From contig NZ_OY759719.1 of the NCBI RefSeq assembly GCF_963662555.1, forward strand, positions 496,001 to 560,000: a stretch of 64,000 nt of DNA. Direction: 5' to 3'. The translations under genes and the position numbers were made by a program. Each line of letters opens with the position of its first letter. Position 1 is the first letter of the stretch. Under the pieces are notes generated by a model, which saw only the letters and a list, made by a program, of their open reading frames with translations, ran no database searches and was not told where the DNA came from. The DNA is from Thiomicrorhabdus sp. Lineage in GTDB: Bacteria > Pseudomonadota > Gammaproteobacteria > Thiomicrospirales > Thiomicrospiraceae. Positions 55,002 through 64,000 of this stretch are shown here, one piece after another.

Positions 55002-56192
55002 TTAAAACGTCACTTGTACCGAATTTGCCGCTTTATCGGCTTTATTAATGGCCTCTTCAATACTCTCAGCTCGAGCAATAGCAACTCCCATTCTTCTGCG
55101 ACCATCAATGTCTGGTTTACCAAATAGGCGTATTTGGGTGTCAGGTTCAGCTAAAGCTTGTTCTAGGTTTGAGAAGTTGGTTTTAGTTGAAGTGCCAGTT
55201 GGCAAAATTACGCTAGAGGCACAAAAACCATGTTGGGCAATGTTAGGAATCGGCAAGCCTAAAATAGCACGAGCGTGTAAGGCAAATTCTGATAAGTCTT
55301 GTGAAAGTAATGTAACCAAGCCAGTGTCATGTGGACGAGGAGATACCTCGCTAAAATAAACTGTATCACCTTTAATAAACAATTCAACACCAAATAAACC
55401 GCGACCAGTTTCACCGCATAGGTTGTTGGCCACTTTTTCGGCAATTTCTTTTGAGGTAGCTAGGGCTTTTGGGGGCATGGCGGCAGGTTGCCAAGATTGA
55501 CGATAGTCCCCATCTTCTTGGTGATGCCCAATTGGTTCGCAAAAACTAATGCCGTTTTCATGGCGTACGGTTAACAGAGTAATTTCATAGTCAAAATCCA
55601 CAAAACCTTCAACAATTACACGGCCTTTACCGGCACGGCCGCCTTCTTGAGCGTAATCCCAAGCGGCTTGAATATCATCGGCAGATTTAATCACGCTTTG
55701 CCCTTTACCAGACGAGCTCATAATGGGTTTTACCACGCAAGGTATGCCAATACGTTTCACAGAAGCGGCAAAGTCTTCCAGTGTGTCTGAGAATTCATAA
55801 GGAGAGGTGGGGATATTTAACTCTTCTGCCGCTAAGCGACGAATACCTTCACGATTCATTGTCAATTGTGTGGCACGAGCGGTTGGTATTATTTTGACAC
55901 CTTCTTTCTCCATTGCCGCTAAAGTATCGGTAGCAATAGCTTCAATTTCTGGAACGACCATATGTGGTTTTTCGAGCTCTATGATTTTTCTTAAGGCATT
56001 ACCATCTAACATATCAATAACATGGCTACGATCTGCAACCTGCATGGCTGGGGCGTTTGGGTAACGATCAGCAGCAATCACTTCTACTCCAAAACGTTGC
56101 AATTCAATGGCAACTTCTTTGCCTAATTCACCTGCTCCGCATAATAAAACACGAACCGCTGTTGATGAAAATGGTGTACCAATGCTCGACAT
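55002..56192 (-). CDS. purT: formate-dependent phosphoribosylglycinamide formyltransferase 2
   Basis: 396-residue ATP-grasp enzyme of purine synthesis using formate and [42 protein letters not shown] at the N-terminus, [31 protein letters not shown], and [26 protein letters not shown] are characteristic. Monocistronic. Confidence 0.96.
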   Translation of the reverse strand: MSSIGTPFSSTAVRVLLCGAGELGKEVAIELQRFGVEVIAADRYPNAPAMQVADRSHVIDMLDGNALRKIIELEKPHMVVPEIEAIATDTLAAMEKEGVKIIPTARATQLTMNREGIRRLAAEELNIPTSPYEFSDTLEDFAASVKRIGIPCVVKPIMSSSGKGQSVIKSADDIQAAWDYAQEGGRAGKGRVIVEGFVDFDYEITLLTVRHENGISFCEPIGHHQEDGDYRQSWQPAAMPPKALATSKEIAEKVANNLCGETGRGLFGVELFIKGDTVYFSEVSPRPHDTGLVTLLSQDLSEFALHARAILGLPIPNIAQHGFCASSVILPTGTSTKTNFSNLEQALAEPDTQIRLFGKPDIDGRRRMGVAIARAESIEEAINKADKAANSVQVTF

Positions 56193-56393
56193 GGCATCTC
56201 CTTTGCTTAAAGGTAATTAAGAAAAACAAGGCCAAATATATCGGCCACAGTTTAAAAAACTTTAGAAAAACTTTTAAAAATATTAAAAAAATATTTAAAA
56301 AGCTTAAAACCGCAAAGCGGTTGTCTTAAACACCCAATATTATACGGTATTTTATGAGGCAACACGGCTCAACGGAACACGAGGTTAAGCACC

Positions 56394-57935
56394 ATGGTAG
56401 AGTTAAGTAGCCCAGTAAAAGCAGAAACAATCACTTCTCCTGAAGTAGAGCGTTTTCTACAGTCTGAGCGTAGCCGCACACAAACATCGATTCAACGCCA
56501 CGAAGAAGAAGTGGCAGGTTTTAGTGTGAAAAAAATGATGCGTGCATTACAAAATCGTTTTTCACATACTGGTGATATCTCAAATGAAATTGCAGAAATG
56601 GTTGAGAAACAAGTGCAGATGCGTACTCGTGAACTCTTTCGACAAGCCAATTATGATGCCTTAACTCACTTGCCAAATCGTGCGTATTTCAATACCACTG
56701 TCGAACAGCTTGTTCTTAAAGCCCAAGAAGCTGAAGCAGACTTTGGTTTATTATTTTTAGATTTAGATGGTTTTAAATCGGTAAACGATAAATTAGGTCA
56801 TAAAGCGGGTGATGAGTTATTACGTAATGTCAGTGCTCGTTTAATGTCTGCAACACGAGAAGGCGATATCGTGAGTCGTCTTGGTGGTGATGAATTTGTG
56901 GTGTTACTTGCGGATGTAGCCGAGAAAGAAACCATTGAAATTGTTTGTCAGCGCATTATCAATGAAGTGAGTCGACCCTATTGGATTAATGGTCATGATG
57001 TTGAAATCTCTACCAGTATTGGTATTTCTCGTTTTCCGTTGGATGGCAAAACTTCGACAGAATTGGTTGAACTTGCCGATCAAGCGTTATATGTTTCAAA
57101 ACAGAGTGGTCGTAAAACCTATCGTTTTTACCATGAGATTGTAGAAGAGACCATTTCACCAAAACATGTTTTGGTTAATCGTTTATATGATGCGGTAGAT
57201 AATGGACAAATTGCCTTACAATTTGAGCCTCAAATTGATTTAACCTCTGATTCGATTGTTGGTGCGAGTATTACCGCAAAGTGGGATGAGAAAGAAATTG
57301 AATCGCCATATTTAGCTAGCTGGATTGAAATGTTAAATGACTCTAAAGCGGGTTATACGGTTGGTGCATGGTTAATGGATTCTGGTTTGTATTATTTAAA
57401 GCAGTGGCAACAATATAATGATGCCATGATTGTTTCGATTCCTGTTGTAGATGCGTTATGGCAACAGCAAGATTTAGTGGCCATATTAAATGAGCGTTTT
57501 GCTCACTTTGATGTGCAAACTTCTCAAGTACAGTTAGAATTCTCTATTAAAGCTTTAACCGAGAATAAAGCGTTGCAAGAAGTACTTAATGCTTTAACGG
57601 CAGCGGGTTATCAAATTACCTTAAGTGAAGTCGGCAAAACGCCATTAGATTTGGCCTTATTGGCTCAATTAAATTTACAAGAAATTAAATTAGACCGCGA
57701 TTGGTTGCAAGCAACGATGGCAAATGAAAAAGGCCAAAAATGGGTTCAAGCTCTTGTGCAAATGGCTAAAAGTCTAGACTTATGTGTGATTGCCACGGGT
57801 GTTGAAACTCAAGAACAAGCACTGCAATATCGCAGTATGGGTTGTTCAATGGCGCAAGGTGAAAACTGGTCTGAACCAGTTGATGCAGAGCAGCTTCAAC
57901 AATCTATTCAACAAGACTTACTTGTTATAGCTTAA
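56394..57935 (+). CDS. GGDEF protein with degenerate EAL domain
   Basis: 513 cytoplasmic residues. N-terminal helical part (1-95) that could form a coiled coil. GGDEF domain about 95-255 with intact RLGGDEFVVLL and DLDGFKSVND, so diguanylate cyclase activity is likely. The EAL domain (about 265-505) has lost key residues: the EAL motif reads GASITAKW, and the DDFGTGYSSL position reads SEVGKTPLDL. The ATGVET and KLDRDW remnants keep the fold recognisable. It probably makes c-di-GMP but cannot hydrolyse it, and may sense it. Confidence 0.88.
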   Translation: MVELSSPVKAETITSPEVERFLQSERSRTQTSIQRHEEEVAGFSVKKMMRALQNRFSHTGDISNEIAEMVEKQVQMRTRELFRQANYDALTHLPNRAYFNTTVEQLVLKAQEAEADFGLLFLDLDGFKSVNDKLGHKAGDELLRNVSARLMSATREGDIVSRLGGDEFVVLLADVAEKETIEIVCQRIINEVSRPYWINGHDVEISTSIGISRFPLDGKTSTELVELADQALYVSKQSGRKTYRFYHEIVEETISPKHVLVNRLYDAVDNGQIALQFEPQIDLTSDSIVGASITAKWDEKEIESPYLASWIEMLNDSKAGYTVGAWLMDSGLYYLKQWQQYNDAMIVSIPVVDALWQQQDLVAILNERFAHFDVQTSQVQLEFSIKALTENKALQEVLNALTAAGYQITLSEVGKTPLDLALLAQLNLQEIKLDRDWLQATMANEKGQKWVQALVQMAKSLDLCVIATGVETQEQALQYRSMGCSMAQGENWSEPVDAEQLQQSIQQDLLVIA

Positions 57936-57985
57936 TCACTTATTAAATTTTTAATATAGCCAAATTAGTATTTTGTTAAATCCTT

Positions 57986-58009
57986 AAAACCCCTGCTTGG
58001 GGTTTTTTT
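57986..58009 (+). terminator. Rho-independent terminator of the GGDEF/EAL gene
   Basis: AAAACCCC-TGCTT-GGGGTTTT stem-loop running into a T7 tract, about 50 bases after the stop. Confidence 0.9.
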
Positions 58010-58142
58010 GTGTCTAAATCTTAACTCTACGGCTATTTGCTGTGACATTTTTTAACGTCACAGGCTTGCGTAATGGTTACAAGTGATACTAAAGATTTTT
58101 AGATTTACCCTATGCTCAGACGACATAGAAAGCCACAGGATA

Positions 58143-58157
58143 TACCAGGCCTGGTAA
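58143..58157. repeat. interspersed palindrome, 14-bp copy
   Basis: TACCAGGCCTGGTA, perfect, between the GGDEF gene terminator and the YjdF-like gene. Confidence 0.85.
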
Positions 58158-58231
58158 AATCAAAATTATCAATAAAAGCAAGCTCAACCTAAATGTAGAA
58201 AGAGTTGTTAACTTATAATAGAGAGTAAGCC

Positions 58232-58846
58232 ATGCATAAAGAAATCAATTTAAACCAAATTTTTTGGCTAGTGAGTTTTTTAGTTGTCTTTACGTGGTCG
58301 GCTATTTACCCTAAAGATGGCTTTACTTGGTTTTTAGAGGTTGCCCCCGCTATTATCGGTTTTGTGTTGATTGTGTTTACTCGTAAACGGTTTCCGCTTA
58401 CTTCATTGCTCTATTTTTTAATCCTTATTCACTGTTTTATACTTATGGTTGGTGGTCACTACACCTATGCCGAAGTTCCTCTGTTTGATACCTTTAAAGA
58501 GATGTTTAATTGGAGTAGAAATAACTACGACAAAGTAGGCCATTTTGCTCAAGGCTTAGTACCGGCATTAATTGCCAGGGAGATTTTGATTCGTAAACAG
58601 ATTGTAAAAGGACAGGCCTGGGTAAACTTTATCAGTGTGAGTATTACCTTAGCGTTTAGTGCATTTTATGAATTGATTGAATGGTGGGTTGCTTTGAGTT
58701 CTGAAGAGGCTGCCGAAGCCTTTTTAGGCACACAAGGTTATGTATGGGATACCCAGTCAGATATGGGTTATGCACTTTTGGGGGCGATTTGTGCAGTGGT
58801 ATTTCTTTCTAAGATTCATAACCGTCAAATAAAAAACCTTTCTTAA
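58232..58846 (+). CDS. DUF2238 (YjdF-like) inner-membrane protein
   Basis: 204 residues with about six membrane segments. The family signature GGHYTYAEVPLFDTF...RNNYDKVGHFAQGLVPALIAREIL is present, as are FYELIEWW and QGYVWDTQSDMGYALLG. The pattern of His, Asp and Glu within membrane segments suggests a lipid- or metal-acting enzyme, but the function is unknown. A CAGGCCTGG fragment (58613-58621) encodes Gln-Ala-Trp. Confidence 0.82.
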   Translation: MHKEINLNQIFWLVSFLVVFTWSAIYPKDGFTWFLEVAPAIIGFVLIVFTRKRFPLTSLLYFLILIHCFILMVGGHYTYAEVPLFDTFKEMFNWSRNNYDKVGHFAQGLVPALIAREILIRKQIVKGQAWVNFISVSITLAFSAFYELIEWWVALSSEEAAEAFLGTQGYVWDTQSDMGYALLGAICAVVFLSKIHNRQIKNLS

Positions 58847-59285
58847 TAAAATTTAAGATAGTTTTTTTCTACTTTTATAACCAGTTTTTTATATAAAACT
58901 AATTGTTTTACCTTCTTTTTTTGAAAAAAATCTATTTTTTAACTCTTTTATTTACTCTTTTTTGCTCTTAAATATCCATATTTAGTTTAAGGTTTTGTCT
59001 TAATGGGCTGATAAATTACAGCATTTTCTAATATTAGATAATGCTTGAATAAGGCGTATTAATACATGATATAAATATATTATATCCTTAAATAACAATG
59101 TGTTACATGGTGTTTTTGGATTAAAAATCCAATCAAAAAAAATGCTTATGAACAAATCAAAAGTTTTGTTTATGATTTGTTATAAATTTAATTGAATTAG
59201 TAAATGTGATGATTTTAAATAGCCTCCGTGTTCTGGAAGGGCTCAGGTCAAAAAATAAAAAATGGATTTAAAACGAGGAAGAATC
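58847..59285. other. intergenic region upstream of the Tad/Flp pilus operon
   Basis: 439 bases, extremely AT-rich, with a GC-richer island (about 59222-59250) just before flp. It holds the presumed pilus promoter; I could not place a convincing sigma-70 or sigma-54 box. A 7-bp hairpin (59116-59132) is present without a T-run. No repeat copy of the palindrome family occurs. Confidence 0.5.
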
Positions 59286-59489
59286 ATGTTGGATGAAGCA
59301 AAAGTTACCCAGATGTTACAAACTAAAAAACAGAAAAAACAGAAGGGAGCAACTATGATTGAATACGCTCTTGTGGTTGCAGGTGTTGCTGCAATTGCGT
59401 TTGCTGTATTCTCTGGCGATACGACCACTGGCGTAGGTAAAGCAATTAAGGACAAAGTAGAAAGTTCTGTTACTAATGCTGGTGCTTAA
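59286..59489 (+). CDS. flp: Flp-type pilin
   Basis: 67-residue major pilin precursor of the Tad pilus. ATG 59286 is chosen because GAGGAAG lies upstream; the frame is open eight codons further. A basic leader ends in KKQKG, with prepilin-peptidase cleavage expected before ATMIEYAL; Glu5 and Tyr6 of the mature pilin are the Flp signature. The hydrophobic helix VVAGVAAIAFAVF follows, then a short tail. Confidence 0.92.
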   Translation: MLDEAKVTQMLQTKKQKKQKGATMIEYALVVAGVAAIAFAVFSGDTTTGVGKAIKDKVESSVTNAGA

Positions 59490-59492
59490 ATA

Positions 59493-60002
59493 GTGCCTAA
59501 GCACAAATTGCATAAACAAAAAGGAGCCGTCATGCTTGAGACGGCTTATGTTTTGCCAGTGATGGTAGCGGTTATTTTATTAACCGTTGAAGTCATTGGT
59601 TATGCAATGAATAGTTTTGCAGTAAATGATGTTTTAACCGATGTGCATTCCACTATTTTGAGTGAAGTTTCAACGGTAAGTAATTTAGACGCTGGCAAAC
59701 TATTGGATCCATCCATTCAGTATGCAAGCTGTAGTTCTGATGGAAAGGTTGTGTTACCAACAGGTATCAATAGCTCAATTAATACTATTGTGACTACCGC
59801 TCTTGCATCAAGACATATTACTTTTACGGCCTCTGATCCTGGTGTTACCAAAATCACCAAAAGTGTCGTCTCTGGCTTTGATGTCTATGTCGTAAACTTT
59901 TCGGGAACTGCCAATACCTTAGTTATCCCAAATATGTTTTCAATTTTATTACCTATTAGTGTCGATACGGTAATAAGTGTTAAAGATAGTTGTGAGCCGT
60001 AA
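59493..60002 (+). CDS. TadE/TadF-like pseudopilin
   Basis: 169 residues with a GTG start 4 bases after flp. Leader HKQKG followed by AVMLETAYVLPVMVAVILLTVEVIGY, i.e. the Glu5-containing pseudopilin motif, then an extracytoplasmic domain with two Cys (YASCSSDG, KDSCEP) that may form a disulfide. No ribosome site of its own is clear, so coupling to flp is likely. Confidence 0.82.
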   Translation: MPKHKLHKQKGAVMLETAYVLPVMVAVILLTVEVIGYAMNSFAVNDVLTDVHSTILSEVSTVSNLDAGKLLDPSIQYASCSSDGKVVLPTGINSSINTIVTTALASRHITFTASDPGVTKITKSVVSGFDVYVVNFSGTANTLVIPNMFSILLPISVDTVISVKDSCEP

Positions 60003-60047
60003 AACTCTCATTTCTGTTGTTACCGCCCCAATTTTTAAGAGAATTTT

Positions 60048-60932
60048 ATGAAAATTCAACGCAGTGATTTGATTCTGTATGGTGTCGCTTTGCTCTCATC
60101 TTTGTTAGCTGTGAGTTTAGTGTATGGTTATGTCGAAAACCGTGTATCAGAGGCACAAAGTCACGCCGAGGTTAAAACAGTAACCGTAGTTGAAAAGCCT
60201 GAATTACGTTCAGTGGTTGTTGCTAATCGTGACTTATATCGTGGTGAAAAAATTAATGCTGATGATATTAAAGTGCTAAATGTTCCAACAGAAGGTGTGA
60301 TTGCAACAGGTGTTGTGACCAATCCAAATAAAATTATAGGTCACGTCGCTAAACAGCATATTTATGCAGGTGAATGGCTGATTGAACAAAAATTTGGCTT
60401 GCAAGATGATGATGGTGGGCGCGTTGAATCTTTGTTAGAAGAGGGCAAGCGTGCTTTGCGAATTCCTGTTTCTGCAGAAAGTGGGTTGTTGGGGATGTTA
60501 AACCCCAGTGATCATGTCGATGTGATTAGTGTGTTTGAAAGTGCTGATGGTAAACGAATGATTAGCCGCACGATCTTACAGAATATTGAGGTTTTATCAA
60601 TTGGCCAAACCAACAGAATGGGACAGTTAAAAGAGGAACAGCGCCAAGAATCTGAGAAAAACCGAGAAGGTGAAGCTTTTGTAAAGGCCTCCATGGTGGC
60701 TTTGAATGTAGATACTCAACAAGCGGAAAAGTTGGCTTTAGCCATGAATATTGGAGCAATTCACCTTGCGTTACGAGGCCCGGCAGATGTGGCACTGGTA
60801 AGAACTGATGGTGTCAATGTTAAGGTGATGGAGCGCGAAAAGCAGAGACCACCTAAATATAAACCAAAACAACAGCGTGATGTCATACAGATTATGCAGG
60901 GTGACAAAGTTCAAGAGGTAATTACACAATGA
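60048..60932 (+). CDS. cpaB: Tad pilus assembly protein CpaB/RcpC
   Basis: 294 residues. An N-terminal membrane segment (LILYGVALLSSLLAVSLVYGY), then a SAF domain (VVVANRDLYRGEKINADDIKVLNVP ... GHVAKQHIYAGEWLIEQ) and the RcpC-type region (ALRIPVSAESGLLGMLNPSDHVDVISVF). It works with the secretin in the periplasm. Overlaps cpaC by 4 bases. Confidence 0.92.
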   Translation: MKIQRSDLILYGVALLSSLLAVSLVYGYVENRVSEAQSHAEVKTVTVVEKPELRSVVVANRDLYRGEKINADDIKVLNVPTEGVIATGVVTNPNKIIGHVAKQHIYAGEWLIEQKFGLQDDDGGRVESLLEEGKRALRIPVSAESGLLGMLNPSDHVDVISVFESADGKRMISRTILQNIEVLSIGQTNRMGQLKEEQRQESEKNREGEAFVKASMVALNVDTQQAEKLALAMNIGAIHLALRGPADVALVRTDGVNVKVMEREKQRPPKYKPKQQRDVIQIMQGDKVQEVITQ

Positions 60933-62506
60933 AATATCTTTCTAAATGGTTAAGCCCGTCTGTATTAAGTGGTATAGGTCTCTCTTTAAGTCTTTGTACG
61001 ATGAACGCTGCTGCCGATGTGGCTAAATTGTATAAGTTATCTGAAAGCGATAGCCAAATTATAAAGTTTGATAAGCCTTTAAAACGTGCCCTAATTGCAA
61101 ACCCAGAACTTGCCACCGTTAAAGTATTAAGTAACAAAGAGCTATTGGTCACGGGTAAAGAAGCGGGTCGTACCCAGTTAATTGTGACCTATCGTGACAC
61201 GCCTAACGTTGACAATAAAATTGTGTTAAATGTCTCACCAGATCAATCTCGTCGTGAAGAGATTAAAGAAACCTTAACAAGTTTACTTGCTGATCTAAAC
61301 CCTCAAGGCACGGTCAAGTTTGAGCTGAAAAATATTTGGATTAATTCCGAAGGTTCTGTTCGCAGACAGATTGACGAAATTGGTAATCAAATTGATGGCG
61401 ATAATTCAATTAAACAAGCCAAACGAAAAGACAAAAATGTTTTGCAAACAGCAACCACTGCGGGTCAGTTAGATGCACAGCCTTTAGCAGGTAACTATAT
61501 GGTATTGCTGAGCGGTAATGTGCCCAATAAAGCCCAGAAAAAACGAATTCATTCGGTGATTTCAGCTTTGGGTTTGAGTGTGGTAAATATGATTAATGTC
61601 ACGGGACCACAGCAAATAAAGTTATCGGTTCGTGTGGCTGAAGTGGTGAAAGGCAATCCATTTAGAAGTGGTTTTGCAACGAGAGATAAAAGAGATCGTT
61701 TTGGGCTTTTCCCTCCTGGAAATTTAGGTACAACGGCGAGTTTTTTATTAAATGTTGAAAACGTTGCTGCTGGAACGCCTTCAGGTATGGCTTTTCCGCA
61801 CCCAGATGGTTTTCAAATAGGCATTAACCCAACAGGGAGTGACCTGTTTGGCGTGTTATCTATTTTAGAGGGTAGGAATTTAGCTCGCGTTTTAGCCAAA
61901 CCAGAATTAATTGTGCAATCTGGTGAAACAGCCTCTTTTTTAGTAGGGGGAGAGGTACCGATTCCTGTCGCTCAGCGTCAAGATACGATTACTGTTGAGT
62001 ATAAGGAGTTTGGTGTTCGCCTGCGTTTCAGCCCAATTATTACTGAGTCCGGCGAGATTCAGATGACTGTTGCACCTGAAGTCAGTAATATCGATTCAAG
62101 TGCGGGTTACCAAGCAGGTAGCATCGTGGTGCCAGGTTTTCGCTCTCGCAAAACCAATACAACTATTACTATGAAGCCGGGTCAGAGTTTTGTCATTGGT
62201 GGATTAATTCAAGATAATTTACGTAGTTCAGTTTCTAAAGTTCCTTTTTTAGGCGATATCCCAATTATTGGTACTTTATTTCGCTCAACGAGTTATGACA
62301 AAGATCAATCAGAACTGGCTATCTTAGTAACCCCTACTTTTGTTAACCCAATTGATAAAAACAAAAAGGTGACTTTACCTGGCGAAAACCTAGACAGACC
62401 AAGTTCTGCGGATGGATTTTTCTATGGAAAGTTGGCAAAAATGTTACCTGAAGGCGAAAGTGTTTTACCTGAGTTATCGGTTAAGATTGGACTGGAGACC
62501 CCATAA
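60929..62506 (+). CDS. cpaC: Tad pilus outer-membrane secretin CpaC/RcpA
   Basis: 525 residues with a signal peptide. An N-terminal pilus/BON-type region (LKRALIANPELATVKVLSNKELLVTGKEAGRTQLIV), then the secretin domain (IKLSVRVAEVVKG; LAKPELIVQSGETASFLVGGEVPIPV; GVRLRFSPIITESGEIQMTVAPEVSNID; PFLGDIPIIGTLFRSTSYDKDQSELAILVTP). It forms the outer-membrane channel of the pilus. Stop and next start overlap (TAATG). Confidence 0.93.
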   Translation: MKYLSKWLSPSVLSGIGLSLSLCTMNAAADVAKLYKLSESDSQIIKFDKPLKRALIANPELATVKVLSNKELLVTGKEAGRTQLIVTYRDTPNVDNKIVLNVSPDQSRREEIKETLTSLLADLNPQGTVKFELKNIWINSEGSVRRQIDEIGNQIDGDNSIKQAKRKDKNVLQTATTAGQLDAQPLAGNYMVLLSGNVPNKAQKKRIHSVISALGLSVVNMINVTGPQQIKLSVRVAEVVKGNPFRSGFATRDKRDRFGLFPPGNLGTTASFLLNVENVAAGTPSGMAFPHPDGFQIGINPTGSDLFGVLSILEGRNLARVLAKPELIVQSGETASFLVGGEVPIPVAQRQDTITVEYKEFGVRLRFSPIITESGEIQMTVAPEVSNIDSSAGYQAGSIVVPGFRSRKTNTTITMKPGQSFVIGGLIQDNLRSSVSKVPFLGDIPIIGTLFRSTSYDKDQSELAILVTPTFVNPIDKNKKVTLPGENLDRPSSADGFFYGKLAKMLPEGESVLPELSVKIGLETP

Positions 62507-63777
62507 TGACTAACTTATCGGCTAGTGATGTCGCTCTTAAGCAAGCACTGTATTTTGGGCATGATGAAGATTTAGTAGAAACGGTGAGAGTATCTATTGT
62601 TTCTAAATACAGTATGAATTCAATGGACGAAATTCCTCATATCTGGCCTGAAGAAATTGATTTAGTATTTCTTGAATACGGTGGTGATTCAGCTGAAACT
62701 CTTTCTAAAATTAATCAGATTCTGACATTAGCTAAAGGTGTGCCTCTTTATATTTTGCTTCAGCAAAAAGATGCCGACTTTATTATTGAGGCTTCTCATC
62801 AAGGGGTTCAAGGTTTTATAGAGTGCCCCAATGAGGTTTTACATATCCTCTCCATTTTGCATATGCAAGATAGAAGGCGACTAGGCAAAAACGGTAATGT
62901 CTCTTCTCTATTTAGCTTAAAAGGCGGGGTAGGTTGCACAGCATTAGCCACAAATTTAGCCTCACATTTAAATGATATGACCGAGGGTAGAACCGTATTG
63001 GTGGACTTAAACATGCCATTGGGGGATACCGCTTTATATCTTAATATGGAAAGCCAGCATCTCTACTCATTAACCGATTTTGTATATAACCTAAATCGAT
63101 TTGATGAAAATCTTATCTACAAGTCACTTAGCCAGCATGAGTCAGGATTGTATTTACTGCCGTTGCCAACAGAAGTAACTGAACTAGAAAGCTTAAACGG
63201 TAATATGGTTAAAACCATTATTCAAGCTCTCAGGCGCTATTATGATCATGTGATTATTGATTGTGCGAGTGATTTATCTGATATGACAATCAGCTGTTTG
63301 GATGAATCCGATAATATTGTTTTGGTTTCCGAACCTTCACTCTCGTCACTAAGAGCCGTTAACTCTGTTTTGCAGTTAACGCAAAAACTAGGTTATGTGA
63401 AAGACTCTATTAAATTAGTCGTAAACCGAAGCAATAGCGATGATGATGAGATGCTTAATGAAGTTGTTAACTCGTTAGATGTTGAGACCGTTATTAAAGT
63501 GAATAATGCTTATGCCGATTTTAATGAGTCGTTAAAAGAGGGAATCTTACTTAAAGAATACAACCCAGATTCCATTATTAATAAACAGCTACATAACATC
63601 GCCAATATGATGCATAACGGCAGTAAGAATATGTATGTTGATCAACCAATAGAACGTTCTTCAATCGCTAAAAATTGGCTTAATAAATTGTTAAAAAAGG
63701 AAAGTAAACCTGCAAATGTAGAGCAAACCTCAGAAGAGGCGGTTAAGCTTTTAAATGACAAAATGGTGGTGTCTTAA
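62506..63777 (+). CDS. cpaE: Tad pilus localisation protein CpaE/TadZ
   Basis: 423 residues. An N-terminal receiver-like domain (1-125) without a clear phosphoacceptor set, then a MinD/ParA-like ATPase domain. The P-loop reads SLKGGVGCTALATNLA: the ParA signature lysine is kept, but the GKT lysine is Cys, a deviation common in TadZ. VLVDLNMPLGDTALYL and HVIIDCASDLSDM follow. It recruits the pilus machine to a cell location. This is the only ParA-like gene in the window and is not McdA. Confidence 0.9.
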   Translation: MTNLSASDVALKQALYFGHDEDLVETVRVSIVSKYSMNSMDEIPHIWPEEIDLVFLEYGGDSAETLSKINQILTLAKGVPLYILLQQKDADFIIEASHQGVQGFIECPNEVLHILSILHMQDRRRLGKNGNVSSLFSLKGGVGCTALATNLASHLNDMTEGRTVLVDLNMPLGDTALYLNMESQHLYSLTDFVYNLNRFDENLIYKSLSQHESGLYLLPLPTEVTELESLNGNMVKTIIQALRRYYDHVIIDCASDLSDMTISCLDESDNIVLVSEPSLSSLRAVNSVLQLTQKLGYVKDSIKLVVNRSNSDDDEMLNEVVNSLDVETVIKVNNAYADFNESLKEGILLKEYNPDSIINKQLHNIANMMHNGSKNMYVDQPIERSSIAKNWLNKLLKKESKPANVEQTSEEAVKLLNDKMVVS

Positions 63778-64000
63778 ATGGGGTTGCAAGATCGTCTAAG
63801 ACAAGTAGAGCAAAGTCGACAGCCCACACTCAAAAAAGACTCTGCACAAGATTCCAATAAAAGCCGCTCTTCGGCAAAACGGAGCTTGTCAGAGGTTAAT
63901 CTAGCCCAAAATCCTACTCTATTAGAAATTAAAAAACGTTGCCAAAAAAAGGCGGCAGAAGATGATGCCTTTTATGAAGCCGACAGTAAAGAAACTCGTC
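63778..64000 (+). CDS. Tad pilus gene, N-terminal part, probably CpaF/TadA ATPase (cut by window edge)
   Basis: An open frame from ATG 63778, directly after the cpaE stop, runs off the right edge. The visible 74 residues (MGLQDRLRQVEQSRQPTLKKD...) are a charged, low-complexity N-terminal extension. Operon order predicts the secretion ATPase CpaF/TadA, whose conserved domain would begin beyond the window. The assignment rests on context alone. Confidence 0.6.
   Translation, partial: MGLQDRLRQVEQSRQPTLKKDSAQDSNKSRSSAKRSLSEVNLAQNPTLLEIKKRCQKKAAEDDAFYEADSKETR

Noticed and set aside
59116..59132. Hairpin upstream of flp as a terminator
   Set aside because: Only 7 A/T-rich pairs and no T-run after it on either strand.
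62506..63777. ParA-like ATPase as the missing McdA partner
   Set aside because: It has the N-terminal receiver-like domain of CpaE/TadZ, lies inside the Tad operon and is 30 kb from the carboxysome genes.

Overview
The window looks like chromosomal DNA of a gammaproteobacterial chemolithoautotroph of the Thiomicrospira / Hydrogenovibrio / Thiomicrorhabdus type. The basis is a complete alpha-carboxysome locus with form IA RuBisCO, AT-rich sequence, LPS, Tad-pilus and chemotaxis genes, and protein sequences that read as gammaproteobacterial. No sulfur-oxidation gene lies in the window, so the genus-level guess is inference.

Layout. 1-10.2 kb: a chemoreceptor cut by the left edge, metR/metE with tandem MetR boxes, recG, an HDOD protein and a soluble PAS-PAS chemoreceptor. 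10.4-13.3 kb: a RegB/RegA-type redox two-component pair followed by a PCuAC-Spy fusion protein. 13.3-23.3 kb: a metal-acquisition island. On the minus strand are a TonB-dependent receptor, a very large exported CobN-like protein, an ExbB/TolQ-like channel and a DUF2149 protein. Divergent from them are a COG0523 GTPase, Zur and a gamma-carbonic-anhydrase-like protein. A perfect 18-bp Zur-type palindrome sits between the two arms. 24.2-35.4 kb: the CO2-fixation locus cbbL-cbbS-csoS2-csoSCA-csoS4A-csoS4B, four almost identical csoS1 genes, a ferritin-like gene, acRAF and an McdB-like gene, then a terminator, then rdgB-like, csoS1D and cbbR. csoS2 carries a slippery A-run with an immediate -1 stop, which would give a short CsoS2A form.

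35.5-46.9 kb: spoT-rpoZ, a Kdo/8-amino-Kdo block (waaA, kdsB, kdnB, kdnA), gmk, aroK-aroB, a hexose-6-phosphate mutarotase and an unknown protein. 47-54.5 kb: an aldo-keto reductase, tRNA-Arg(CCT), an ovothiol pair (PLP lyase plus OvoA), a DUF1275 membrane protein, rpoH behind a perfect CIRCE element, and fliS. 55-58.9 kb: purT, a GGDEF/degenerate-EAL protein and a YjdF-like membrane protein. 59.3-64 kb: the start of a Tad/Flp pilus operon (flp, tadE-like, cpaB, cpaC, cpaE, and a gene cut by the right edge).

The most unusual signal spans the whole window. A palindrome with core CCAGGCCTGG, usually extended to TTTACCAGGCCTGGTAAA, recurs about every 3 kb, both between genes and inside genes. 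Two related 39-40 bp forms keep the same ends around a different interior. No known gene or regulator in the window explains it. It could be a highly iterated palindrome, a chromosome-organising site, or the remnant of a miniature element.
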